A program made the translations under genes and the position numbers. From JAOABP01 sp964590395 (GTDB lineage: Bacteria; Hydrothermota; Tepidihabitantia; Tepidihabitantales; Tepidihabitantaceae), in NCBI GenBank assembly GCA_964590395.1, contig CAZPVT010000032.1:1-64000 (forward strand): a stretch of 64,000 nucleotides of DNA, read 5' to 3'. Positions within the stretch are counted from its first letter, which is position 1. Every line of letters begins with the position of its first letter. This document shows positions 43,103 to 50,814 of this stretch, one piece after another. Below the pieces are notes generated by a model. The model was not told where the DNA came from. It did not search any database and worked only from the letters and a program-made list of their open reading frames with translations.

Positions 43103-44059
43103 ATGAAAATTACACCCCGCGTTAAAGAGTTGAACACAGCATTTTTATTCCTATTGCCCGCCTTAGTTATTCTCCTGGGCTTTCGCGTCCTCCCGATCAT
43201 TCTGTCGGTACGGATGAGTTTCTACGACTGGGGAATGGCTGGACCAAGAACCTTTCTGGGACTCAACAATTACCTGATGGTATTAAAAGATCCGATGTTT
43301 TATAAATCACTCCTCAACACTGGCTGGTACATTATTTTTGAAGTCCCGGCAACACTATTCCTCTCGCTCTTTATCGCACTACTTTTAAATCAACATATCC
43401 GCGGACCCAGTATCTACCGGACCATCTATTACCTGCCGGTGGTTACCTCAATCGTCGCTGTCTCTGTCGTCTGGAAATGGATTCTCCACCCTGAACGGGG
43501 AGTTTTAAACTATCTCCTTTCCATTTTCGGAATCACCGGGATCCGCTGGCTTCAGGACCCACGTGGTATTTTTCAACTGCTTTTTGCATCACCCGGAAAT
43601 GAGCTACCCTATGCGCTGCGTGGACCATCCATTGCGCTTTTATCTCTCACCCTGATGGGTGTATGGAAATCACTCGGCTACAATGTCGTAATATTCCTCG
43701 CCGGACTGCAAAATATCCCCAAAACTTACTACGAAGCCGCAAAGATCGACGGTGCCTCCCCTCTCCAGACCCTCTGGAAAATCACCCTGCCCCTGCTCTC
43801 GCCTACCACTTACTATGTCCTTATAATGAGCTCGATTGCCGCCTTTGAAACCTTTGCCCAGGTCTGGATTATGACCGGCCCACCAGCCGGCGGTCCACTT
43901 GGTACCACCAAAGTGATAATGTACTATTTCTACGAAAACGCCTTTGAACTCTGGCGTCTGGGCTACGGTGCATCAATTGCCTTCATTGCCTTCTTCATCA
44001 TCCTGGTCTTAACCATCTGCCAAAGGCTCCTGTTAGAAAAACGGGTCCATTATGCGTAA
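43103..44059 (+). CDS. Sugar ABC transporter permease (MalF/UgpA type)
   Basis: The product is 318 residues with six predicted transmembrane helices. The EAA loop that contacts the ATPase reads YYEAAKIDGASPLQTLWKITLP (EAAKIDGAS core, about residues 210-225), as in CUT1-family carbohydrate importers. It overlaps the second permease gene by 8 nt. No substrate-binding protein or ATPase gene is adjacent; these must be encoded elsewhere. Confidence 0.92.
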   Translation: MKITPRVKELNTAFLFLLPALVILLGFRVLPIILSVRMSFYDWGMAGPRTFLGLNNYLMVLKDPMFYKSLLNTGWYIIFEVPATLFLSLFIALLLNQHIRGPSIYRTIYYLPVVTSIVAVSVVWKWILHPERGVLNYLLSIFGITGIRWLQDPRGIFQLLFASPGNELPYALRGPSIALLSLTLMGVWKSLGYNVVIFLAGLQNIPKTYYEAAKIDGASPLQTLWKITLPLLSPTTYYVLIMSSIAAFETFAQVWIMTGPPAGGPLGTTKVIMYYFYENAFELWRLGYGASIAFIAFFIILVLTICQRLLLEKRVHYA

Positions 44060-44876
44060 AATCAACCTTTTTCAAATCCCAATTCACCTCATCCTAATTT
44101 TCGGCAGTATAATTATGCTCATCCCCTTCTACTGGATGCTCACCACCTCGGTAAAAACACCCCTTGAAGCACTCCGCTTTCCACCCACCTGGCTACCTCA
44201 ACACTTCCGCTTCGACAACTACCTGGAGGTATTCCGCCAGATACCACTCCTGCGCTATCTCGGTAATACAGTACTAATCACCACTCTATCAATACTGGGT
44301 ATTCTCCTCACCGGCATACCCGCCGCCTATGCATTTGGCCGACTCCGGTTTCCGTTAAGAGAGATGCTATTTATGGGCTTTCTTGCACTGATGATGATTC
44401 CCCTGCCGGTATATCTTGTCCCCTCTTATATGATCCTTTACAAACTGGGCTGGATTGACACCTATGCGGCGATGATTGTCCCCTGGATCGTTAACATCTT
44501 CTCCATCTTCCTTTTACGTCAGCACATCAAACAACTACCCCAGGACCTATTTGATGCCGCGCGCATTGACGGTTGCTCAGACCTCTGGATCCTGCTTAAA
44601 ATCGTCATCCCCCTCTGCCGGGCACCGATTGCCACGATCATTGTCTTCAACGCCATCGCTGCCTGGAACTCCTTCTTCTGGCCACTGATCGTCACCAACT
44701 CAGACCAGATCCGGCCCCTGCAGGTTGGACTTGCCTACTTCTCGCGCGAGCAGTCCACCAACTACACCCTGCTGATGGCAGCAACCACAATGGCCATAAT
44801 TCCGCTCATCATACTTTTCTTCCTTGCCCAGAAACAGATCATTCAATCACAGGCACGTGCTGGTCTTAAGGAATAA
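44052..44876 (+). CDS. Sugar ABC transporter permease (MalG/UgpE type)
   Basis: The product is 274 residues with six predicted helices. The EAA loop is LFDAARIDGCSDLWILLKIVIP (DAARIDGCS core, about residues 173-181). It pairs with the upstream MalF-type permease to form the CUT1 membrane channel. The stop lies 7 nt from the stop of the convergent hydrolase gene. Confidence 0.92.
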   Translation: MRKINLFQIPIHLILIFGSIIMLIPFYWMLTTSVKTPLEALRFPPTWLPQHFRFDNYLEVFRQIPLLRYLGNTVLITTLSILGILLTGIPAAYAFGRLRFPLREMLFMGFLALMMIPLPVYLVPSYMILYKLGWIDTYAAMIVPWIVNIFSIFLLRQHIKQLPQDLFDAARIDGCSDLWILLKIVIPLCRAPIATIIVFNAIAAWNSFFWPLIVTNSDQIRPLQVGLAYFSREQSTNYTLLMAATTMAIIPLIILFFLAQKQIIQSQARAGLKE

Positions 44877-44883
44877 ATTAGAT

Positions 44884-46023
44884 TCAGTTTACTGCCGTTA
44901 ACCTAAAAACTGACCGTTCTTTAGGTAAATACAAAAAATAAACTCCTGGCGCAAGCCCTCCCACATAGTTCAAACCTTGCTTAAGCTCAAACGCCTTGCG
45001 TCCATAAATATCAAAAAGAAACGCACCGGATCCCAAACCTTCCCCATCCCTTAACTTCAGCACTCCCCGAACAACAGTTGAATTGTAAAATTTCGGTTGC
45101 CGCCAGCCATTTTGGCTCTCCTTCTCAGCCCCGGTTGGCACTAACCGCACCTCTACCGTATCCATCGTTGGATGCCCCAAAATCGAGTCTCCAAAACAGT
45201 ATTGATAATTCCAGTTACTCGTATCCCCACGCAGGTAGCGCTCAAAATAGGCGGTCATATGGCGCCGGATGATTAACTGATGTGCTTGGCGGGTAATAAG
45301 TGATGTTCCACCATTTTCCCAGAAATAAGAGTAATCCATTACATAACCGTGACTTGCACCATAAATAACAGCAAAAGTTCCAGGAGCAGGAGCTGAATCC
45401 CAGTATGCCTCTCGAACATCACGCCACGGTGCGATATTGTCCACTCCGCCGGCCAGAACAAGTTTAGGCACAAAAAGGTTTGCCGAACGGGTTGGAGGAT
45501 CGGTCTGCGGACTGTGGATTGCGACCACCGCACGGAGAGTATCAACCAGACCAAAAAGGTCACTGGCAAGCATTGCCAGACCACCACCCATAGAGTGTCC
45601 GGCAAAACCCCAGTTCGTCCTATCAAGTTTACCGAAAAATCGGTCTCCTGCAACGGTATCTCGGGCGGCAACCCACCTTGCAGCGTCGACCATCAGCCGG
45701 GCGCGGCGGTCATGTTCCGGAATAAAAAGCGGATTAGAGACCGTCGGTAGGCAGACCACATACCCCCAGCTTGCTAAATGCCTGGCATAGGAGTAATAAC
45801 GATCAATACCCATCTGCCAGCCATGGCCAAAAACCACAATTGGTGCCGACACCGCACTCTGCGGAAAGAATCCGGAAGAATCCGGAAAATAGATCAGGGA
45901 ACTAAACATTGTTTCGCCTGTGCCTGGTATATCTACCACCCGGTAAGCAAAAGCAAAACGACCAGGGGCGCCGTAATCTGAGCTCTGGGCAAAAACTAAA
46001 GTAACCAAAATTAAAAAGATCAC
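44884..46023 (-). CDS. Secreted alpha/beta hydrolase with C-terminal sorting-like domain
   Basis: The product is 379 residues from GTG 46023, with signal peptide (about 1-13). The hydrolase domain has the elbow GHSMGG (Ser144), an acid in GGVDNIAPW (Asp195) and GASHGY (His225), a complete triad of the dienelactone/PET-hydrolase or chlorophyllase-like kind. The last 65 residues (LKLRDGEG, then FLFDIYGRKAFEL, then GGLAPGVYFLYL) look like a type IX secretion sorting domain. It is probably an extracellular or surface esterase. No clear promoter was seen. Confidence 0.82.
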   Translation of the reverse strand: MIFLILVTLVFAQSSDYGAPGRFAFAYRVVDIPGTGETMFSSLIYFPDSSGFFPQSAVSAPIVVFGHGWQMGIDRYYSYARHLASWGYVVCLPTVSNPLFIPEHDRRARLMVDAARWVAARDTVAGDRFFGKLDRTNWGFAGHSMGGGLAMLASDLFGLVDTLRAVVAIHSPQTDPPTRSANLFVPKLVLAGGVDNIAPWRDVREAYWDSAPAPGTFAVIYGASHGYVMDYSYFWENGGTSLITRQAHQLIIRRHMTAYFERYLRGDTSNWNYQYCFGDSILGHPTMDTVEVRLVPTGAEKESQNGWRQPKFYNSTVVRGVLKLRDGEGLGSGAFLFDIYGRKAFELKQGLNYVGGLAPGVYFLYLPKERSVFRLTAVN

Positions 46024-46142
46024 CTCGCACCCTTTCTATAATAAACCACACATCAATATTATAACCCAATACATTAAATTATTCAATAAAATACAACAAT
46101 ACAATCACAACCAAACCCCATACCGACGCTAAAAACCAAGAC

Positions 46143-46213
46143 ATCTGTTTACTTCATAACTAACAGATTATCAATATCTTAATTAAAAATAGGGGGCTAG
46201 CCCCGGGCTACCC
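46143..46213 (+). repeat. Intergenic palindromic repeat, copy 2
   Basis: This copy aligns with 5763-5832. It contains the perfect 12-nt palindrome GGGGCTAGCCCC followed by GGGCTACCC, preceded by TTATCAATATCTTAAT. The orientation is the same as copy 1, and like copy 1 it lies upstream of a plus-strand gene. Confidence 0.7.
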
Positions 46214-46284
46214 TGATAGCGGTTATGACAGCAATATAGTTTAAAATACTAACTTTGCCGTTGGGCATACCCGCTGGAAAACAA

Positions 46285-46312
46285 TTGACAAATAGACAAA
46301 TCCTGTTAACCT
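46285..46312 (+). promoter_or_regulatory. Promoter of small conserved gene
   Basis: TTGACA (46285-46290), 16-bp spacer, TAACCT (46307-46312). ATG 46336 follows with AAGAAAGGG before it. Confidence 0.55.
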
Positions 46313-46335
46313 GTTATAAAAGAAAGGGCTTGATT

Positions 46336-46503
46336 ATGACCTATCATATTTATCTTGAAGGCTCACCGGTTTATCGTGTAAATATTATTGCGGCTAAAAT
46401 CGTTGACGAGGGCGAGCATTACACCTTTTACAACGAGAAGGACGAGAAGATTGCGGTTTTTAGAAAGGATAAGGTATTGGGGTACGACGCCAGCGAATTC
46501 TAA
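46336..46503 (+). CDS. Small conserved-looking protein of unknown function
   Basis: The product is 55 residues from ATG 46336, which has AAAGGG about 8 nt upstream. The composition (YHIYLEGSPVYRV, then HYTFYNEKDEKIAVF, then VLGYDASEF) suggests a small all-beta protein of alternating strands; similar short proteins occur in many bacteria, but I do not recall a named family. It is charged and has no signal peptide, so it is probably cytosolic. Its stop overlaps the convergent xseB by 4 nt. Confidence 0.65.
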   Translation: MTYHIYLEGSPVYRVNIIAAKIVDEGEHYTFYNEKDEKIAVFRKDKVLGYDASEF

Positions 46504-46742
46504 TCCTTATCCGTAAACGGCTCTTCAATTAACTCTCCGTCCCGCTCTTTAATCAGTTTATTAATCTTCACCTCTGCCTCGTTCAACTTTTCCTTACAGC
46601 TCCTTGCCAGCCTCACCCCGCGCTCAAATAATATCAGCGACCTCTCTAGAGGTAAATTGCCAGATTCCAGCTCCTTGACGATCTTCTCCAGTTCGGCAAG
46701 TGCCTGCTCAAAATCTAACTTTTCTTCGTTTTTATTCGCCAT
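46500..46742 (-). CDS. xseB: Exodeoxyribonuclease VII small subunit
   Basis: The product is 80 residues. FEQALAELEKIVKELESGNLPLERSL (cores LAELEKIV and LESGNLPLE) followed by LFERGVRLARSCKEKL is the XseB signature, two helices forming a coiled coil that multimerises on XseA. It starts directly after the xseA stop. Confidence 0.95.
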   Translation of the reverse strand: MANKNEEKLDFEQALAELEKIVKELESGNLPLERSLILFERGVRLARSCKEKLNEAEVKINKLIKERDGELIEEPFTDKD

Positions 46743-48092
46743 TTAACCTCCCTTTATCCTCTCGTTAACCTCGCAGACTAACCTGCCATCCACCACCCTA
46801 ACAACTACCGCCTCGCCGATCTTTACCTGATCGGTACTCTTAACTAGACTGCCATCCGGCTTTAAACAGATGGCATAACCCCGTGCCAGACTCGCCAACG
46901 GACTCAAAGCCTGTAAACCGGCGGTCAGCGCACCGAGCTGTGTGTGCCAGTGGTTTTTAGCCGTGCTGATAACCCGCTCCATTCTGACGTTGAATTCACT
47001 TAAACGGATCGCTGCGGACTTGACCCTTGTTACCGGATTCTGCCGGTTAAGCCGAAAGAACGAACTGTTCAGACGCTCATTAAGGGTGCGGAAAAGAGTT
47101 AAAAATGTGCCGGTCAACATCCCTTCCCACACCCGCACCTGATAGCCAATTTCGCTCACGCGACGGCTGACCAGTTCAAAACCGCGATGACCGCTCAGTT
47201 CTTCGATCCGCTGTTCGTAATCAAACAGCCATTCCTGCATAAAGGTGAACATCTTTTCTGCCAGTTGACGGAAACGATCAGCAAGCTCCTGCCAGCCTCT
47301 GGCAACCGTCTGAGCGGCTGCCGTGGGTGTAGCGGCACGGTAGTCCGCAACGAAGTCAGCGATCGTAAAATCGACTTCATGACCAATCCCGGTAACAACC
47401 GGCACCCGTGAACTGGCAATCGCCCGGGCAACAACCTCCTCATTAAACGGCCAGAGGTCCTCAAATGAACCCCCACCGCGTCCGATGATGATCACCTCAA
47501 CATCGGACCGGCGATTAAGCTCCTGTATCGCCTCAGCAATCTGTTCTGCCGCACCATCCCCCTGAACCGCAACCGGATAGAAAAGGACCGTCAGGTGTGC
47601 TTTGTGTAATCGCAAGGTCTTGATCATATCGTGAATCGCTGCTCCCGCCGGCGAGGTAACGATACCAACCACTTTGGGCAATCTAGGCAAGGGCCGCTTG
47701 CGTGCCTCATCAAACAGCCCTTCCCGTTGCAGTTTTCTTTTCAGTTGCTCAAATGCCTGCTGAAGTGTACCCAACCCCTTAGGCTCAATCACATCCAGAA
47801 CGATCTGGTATTTGCCATTAGGGACGTAAACCTCCAATCTTCCGTGGGCAATTACCAGTAAACCATCCTCCAATTTGAAACGCAGTTTTTTTGCCGAATC
47901 ACGGAAACAGACCGCAGCGAGCTGAGACTCCTCATCATTAAGCGAAAGGTAAATGTGACCGCTGGGATAAAATTTAAGATTTGAAATCTCGCCCACCACC
48001 CAGATGTCAGAAAAGTACTCACTAAGCATTCCGGCAACAAGCCGGTTGACCTGAGAAACTGAAAGGATCCTCCTGTTCGGAACCGCTGCCAT
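46743..48092 (-). CDS. xseA: Exodeoxyribonuclease VII large subunit
   Basis: The product is 449 residues. The N-terminal OB fold reads VVGEISNLKFYPSGHIYLSLND (GEISNLK and GHIYLSL cores, about 32-52), and the catalytic domain has GIVTSPAGAAIHDM (about 143) and IIIGRGGGSFEDLWPFNEE (RGGGSFEDLW core, about 200). It degrades single-stranded DNA with XseB. The upstream dehydrogenase gene ends 28 nt earlier, so these may be one transcript. Confidence 0.96.
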   Translation of the reverse strand: MAAVPNRRILSVSQVNRLVAGMLSEYFSDIWVVGEISNLKFYPSGHIYLSLNDEESQLAAVCFRDSAKKLRFKLEDGLLVIAHGRLEVYVPNGKYQIVLDVIEPKGLGTLQQAFEQLKRKLQREGLFDEARKRPLPRLPKVVGIVTSPAGAAIHDMIKTLRLHKAHLTVLFYPVAVQGDGAAEQIAEAIQELNRRSDVEVIIIGRGGGSFEDLWPFNEEVVARAIASSRVPVVTGIGHEVDFTIADFVADYRAATPTAAAQTVARGWQELADRFRQLAEKMFTFMQEWLFDYEQRIEELSGHRGFELVSRRVSEIGYQVRVWEGMLTGTFLTLFRTLNERLNSSFFRLNRQNPVTRVKSAAIRLSEFNVRMERVISTAKNHWHTQLGALTAGLQALSPLASLARGYAICLKPDGSLVKSTDQVKIGEAVVVRVVDGRLVCEVNERIKGG

Positions 48093-48119
48093 CGACCTGT
48101 GCTCCAGATTTAACGAGAA

Positions 48120-48974
48120 TTAACCGTGATACTCGTAGAAACCTCTTCCTGTCTTCCTGCCTAAAAATCCTGCCGCCACCATCCGCTTGAGCAACGGGCA
48201 GGGACGATACTTCGGATCACCCAAATCCTTGTAAAGGACCTCCAGTATTGCCAAAACGACATCCAAGCCGATTAAATCCGCAAGTGCTAATGGACCCATC
48301 GGGTGATTCATCCCCAGTTTCATCACCGTGTCGATCGCCTCCTTATCCGCCACGCCCGTTTCTAAACAGAATATCGCCTCATTAATCATCGGCATCAGCA
48401 CCCGATTGGAAACAAAACCTGGGGAATCATTAACCACCACCGGAGTCTTACCCAGCTCCCCGGCGATCTCAACGACCCTGTCCACCACCGCCTGAGCGGT
48501 TGCCAACCCCTTAACCACCTCCACCAGTTGCATTAAAGGCACAGGGTTCATAAAGTGCATACCGACGACCTTGTCCGCCCGCCTGGTACTGCCGCCAAGT
48601 AGCGTAACCGAAATTGTCGAGGTATTGGTTGCCAGGATCATCTCCTGCCCGCACATCTGATCCAGTCTGGAAAATAAATCCCGCTTGGTTTTAACATCCT
48701 CAATCACCGCCTCCACAACCAAATCGCAGTCAGCACAGGAGTCTATTACCAAACTCTGCTTGATCTGTTTAATTGTGGCATCCGCCTGATCAGGGGTAAG
48801 CTTCCCCTTTTCCACAAACTTCTCGAGCGACCTTTTTATTGTCGCCACCCCACGATCCAGGAATCTCTGCTCCAGGTCTACAAGAATAACCTCATAGCCG
48901 TTTTGGGCAAAGACTTGAGCAATACCAGAACCCATGGTCCCGGCGCCGATCACTCCGACCTTTTTTCCGTTCAC
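48120..48974 (-). CDS. 3-hydroxyacyl(butyryl)-CoA dehydrogenase
   Basis: The product is 284 residues from GTG 48974, with AAAGGAGGAT before it. GVIGAGTMGSGIAQVFA (about 7-23) is the NAD-binding loop; VEAVIED, ATNTSTIS, GMHFMNPVPLMQLVE (MHFMNPVP core with catalytic His) and NDSPGFVSNRVLMPMINEA (SPGFVSNR core) are classic Hbd/PaaH motifs. It oxidises 3-hydroxybutyryl-CoA or runs in reverse. The thiolase and crotonase partners are not nearby; the acyl-CoA dehydrogenase at 29805 could be part of the same pathway. Confidence 0.95.
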   Translation of the reverse strand: MNGKKVGVIGAGTMGSGIAQVFAQNGYEVILVDLEQRFLDRGVATIKRSLEKFVEKGKLTPDQADATIKQIKQSLVIDSCADCDLVVEAVIEDVKTKRDLFSRLDQMCGQEMILATNTSTISVTLLGGSTRRADKVVGMHFMNPVPLMQLVEVVKGLATAQAVVDRVVEIAGELGKTPVVVNDSPGFVSNRVLMPMINEAIFCLETGVADKEAIDTVMKLGMNHPMGPLALADLIGLDVVLAILEVLYKDLGDPKYRPCPLLKRMVAAGFLGRKTGRGFYEYHG

Positions 48975-48998
48975 TTATCCTCCTTTCTTTATTACCAA

Positions 48999-49026
48999 AA
49001 ATACCATCTCATTCCCCAAATGTCAA
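48999..49026 (-). promoter_or_regulatory. Promoter of hbd-xseA-xseB
   Basis: Minus-strand TTGACA (49021-49026), with GTATTT at 16 bp or TATTTT at 17 bp. It is followed by AAAGGAGG and GTG 48974. The -35 box overlaps the end of the upstream lipoprotein gene. Confidence 0.55.
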
Positions 49027-49628
49027 TTCCACCCTCGCCATTTTCGCAAAAGTTCCACCAATCTTCTGCCGTTATCTCCGGTAAATTTAAATTTACCATC
49101 CGGCATCAGTCTTTTTAACTCTTCCGGCTGATTCGCCCTGACCCAATTTAAAAAACTTAAACCATGACAAGTGAGCTGTAATCTTGTGGCTATATCCGGA
49201 TTGATACTTATAGCAGAGATCCTCCTGTCCTTTAGTACAAATACCCCATCATAAACTGCAGGTCCAGCACCGATAATATCCAGCAACTCGTTCTGCTCTA
49301 TAAGGACGCAAAACACTGTCTCCGCCACGACGCGCACCCATCCCATCCTGACTTTTGACTTTATCGCATTCCCGTAATCAAAAAAGTCCCTCAACCCATC
49401 TGTTCCCTGGACAACAACATCCACCCCGTTAACCTCCACAAAACCGCCATCATCAAAGAGTTTTAAAAGGTATCTCCTCCCTTTTACTCCCCAGCCATCA
49501 ACAAACCTTTCCACTCCTGCCAATACCGCCGGTCTGGTTAACCCTTGCCGGGAGTTAGTTAAAAAGCGCCCGGGACAACCGGCACCGACCATTAACAGCA
49601 AAAAGATAAAAAAATGCCCGTTGCGCAT
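49023..49628 (-). CDS. Lipoprotein with NTF2/SnoaL-like domain
   Basis: The product is about 201 residues. The signal (HFFIFLLLMVGAGC) ends in a lipobox with Cys at about residue 18, so it is a predicted lipoprotein. The segment YLLKLFDDGGFVEVNG, then GTDGLRDFFDYG, resembles an NTF2/SnoaL-like cone fold, but the match is loose and no function follows. Tandem ATGs occur at 49631 and 49628; the promoter -10 ends 3 and 6 nt before them, so 49628 fits better with other genes here. Confidence 0.7.
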   Translation of the reverse strand: MRNGHFFIFLLLMVGAGCPGRFLTNSRQGLTRPAVLAGVERFVDGWGVKGRRYLLKLFDDGGFVEVNGVDVVVQGTDGLRDFFDYGNAIKSKVRMGWVRVVAETVFCVLIEQNELLDIIGAGPAVYDGVFVLKDRRISAISINPDIATRLQLTCHGLSFLNWVRANQPEELKRLMPDGKFKFTGDNGRRLVELLRKWRGWN

Positions 49629-49634
49629 CATTCT

Positions 49635-49662
49635 CTTTTACAAAATATCTTGCTATTGTCAA
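49635..49662 (-). promoter_or_regulatory. Promoter of NTF2-like lipoprotein gene
   Basis: Minus-strand TTGACA (49657-49662), 16-bp spacer, TAAAAG (49635-49640). The start codon follows after 3 or 6 nt. It is divergent from the purQ promoter. Confidence 0.6.
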
Positions 49663-49685
49663 ACTGTCCCGCGGGCAAAAAATAA

Positions 49686-49713
49686 TTGACTCGTCCGACA
49701 AACCCGTTATCCT
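49686..49713 (+). promoter_or_regulatory. Promoter of purQ operon
   Basis: TTGACT (49686-49691), 16-bp spacer, TATCCT (49708-49713). ATG 49722 follows after 8 nt. Confidence 0.7.
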
Positions 49714-49721
49714 TACTTTCT

Positions 49722-50501
49722 ATGGTTCGGGTCTGTATCCTCTTTGCAGCAGGTATTAACTGCGACGAAGAAACCGCTTACGCCTTCGAGGTTGCCGGCG
49801 CTACTTCCGAAAAGGTGCATATCAACCAGCTGAAATCAACCCCCTTATTACTTCGAGAGTATCAGATTTTTGTAATCCCCGGTGGGTTCTCCTATGGCGA
49901 TTACATCGCATCAGGGCGGGTCCTCGCCAACGAGTTAAAACACAACCTCGCGGCAGAAATCGACCGCTTTCTCAATGCCGGTAAGCTCATCCTCGGCATC
50001 TGCAACGGCTTTCAGGTACTGGTAAAAGCTGGCCTGCTTCCGGCATTCGAAAAGCCGTTTGAGCCGCAAACCGTAACTCTTGACACTAACGACTCCTGCC
50101 GTTATGAAGACCGTTGGGTCTATCTGAAGGTCGAAAGCACCCGTTCCCCTTTTACCTGTAATCTCCCCGAGATCATCTACCTGCCGGTTGCTCATAGCGA
50201 AGGGAAATTTATCGTCAACTCCCTGGCAACTCTCAACCGGCTGAAAAACAATAACCAGATCCTCCTCCGTTATGTCACCCGCGATGGCCGGGAAGCTAAG
50301 TATCCTGGTAACCCAAACGGTTCGATAGCAGGCATAGCCGGCATCTGTGATCCTTCAGGCAGAATTTTTGGCTTGATGCCCCATCCGGAAAGGTTCATTA
50401 TCAAGGAGCATCACCCCCGTTGGCAACAGGAAAATTTGACACAGCCCGATGGTATTGCAATATTTAAAAACGCAGTAAAATATGCGAAGGAAAGCCTCTG
50501 A
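49722..50501 (+). CDS. purQ: Phosphoribosylformylglycinamidine synthase glutaminase subunit
   Basis: The product is 259 residues from ATG 49722 (MVRVCILFAAGINCD), matching the usual PurQ start. The frame is open to a TTG at 49686, but that is the -35 box. VIPGGFSYGDYIASGRV (GGFSYGDY core), the nucleophile GICNGFQVL (Cys94) and MPHPERF are diagnostic. It supplies ammonia to PurL in purine synthesis. PurS and PurL are not in the window. It overlaps the 2Fe-2S gene by 20 nt. Confidence 0.95.
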   Translation: MVRVCILFAAGINCDEETAYAFEVAGATSEKVHINQLKSTPLLLREYQIFVIPGGFSYGDYIASGRVLANELKHNLAAEIDRFLNAGKLILGICNGFQVLVKAGLLPAFEKPFEPQTVTLDTNDSCRYEDRWVYLKVESTRSPFTCNLPEIIYLPVAHSEGKFIVNSLATLNRLKNNNQILLRYVTRDGREAKYPGNPNGSIAGIAGICDPSGRIFGLMPHPERFIIKEHHPRWQQENLTQPDGIAIFKNAVKYAKESL

Positions 50502-50814
50502 AAGTTTAAAAACGAGAATCAGCGAGCACCCGATCCTTGTCTTTCAACGGGGACGGGAAGTTACATTCTATTTTGAGGGGAAACCACTTAAAGGCTATCT
50601 TGGAGAAACAATCGCTGCTGCCCTCGTTGCCAATGGTATCAAGGTTTTCCGTTACACCGAGAAACACCACCGGCCCAGGGGATTTTTCTGCGCCCTGGGG
50701 AGATGCTCATCCTGTCTTATGATTGTAGACGGCAAACCTAACACGATGGTGTGTATCGAACCACTCCGGGCAGGAGTCAGAGTAGAACGCCAGCACGGGA
50801 GAGGAAAATTGTGA
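50482..50814 (+). CDS. 2Fe-2S protein, HcnA-like
   Basis: The product is 110 residues. The motif FFCALGRCSSCLMIVDG (Cys-x4-Cys-x2-Cys, about residues 74-81) with a fourth Cys in MVCIEPL (about 94) is the small 2Fe-2S subunit of HcnABC/opine-type or D-hydroxyproline dehydrogenases. It overlaps purQ upstream by 20 nt and the FAD protein downstream by 4 nt (GTGA). The pair may oxidise an amino acid such as proline or glycine; the substrate is unknown. Confidence 0.85.
   Translation: MRRKASESLKTRISEHPILVFQRGREVTFYFEGKPLKGYLGETIAAALVANGIKVFRYTEKHHRPRGFFCALGRCSSCLMIVDGKPNTMVCIEPLRAGVRVERQHGRGKL

Larger units (their letters stand above)
46024..46335. other. 312-nt intergenic region
   Basis: This is the only gene-free stretch above 300 nt. 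The first 120 nt are AT-rich, with no ORF or hairpin I can support. Repeat copy 2 occupies 46143-46213, and a promoter for the small gene lies at 46285-46312. Confidence 0.7.

Noticed and set aside
46024..46142. Possible RNA gene or array in the AT-rich gap
   Set aside because: No tRNA-like cloverleaf, repeat-spacer pattern or stable hairpin could be supported.
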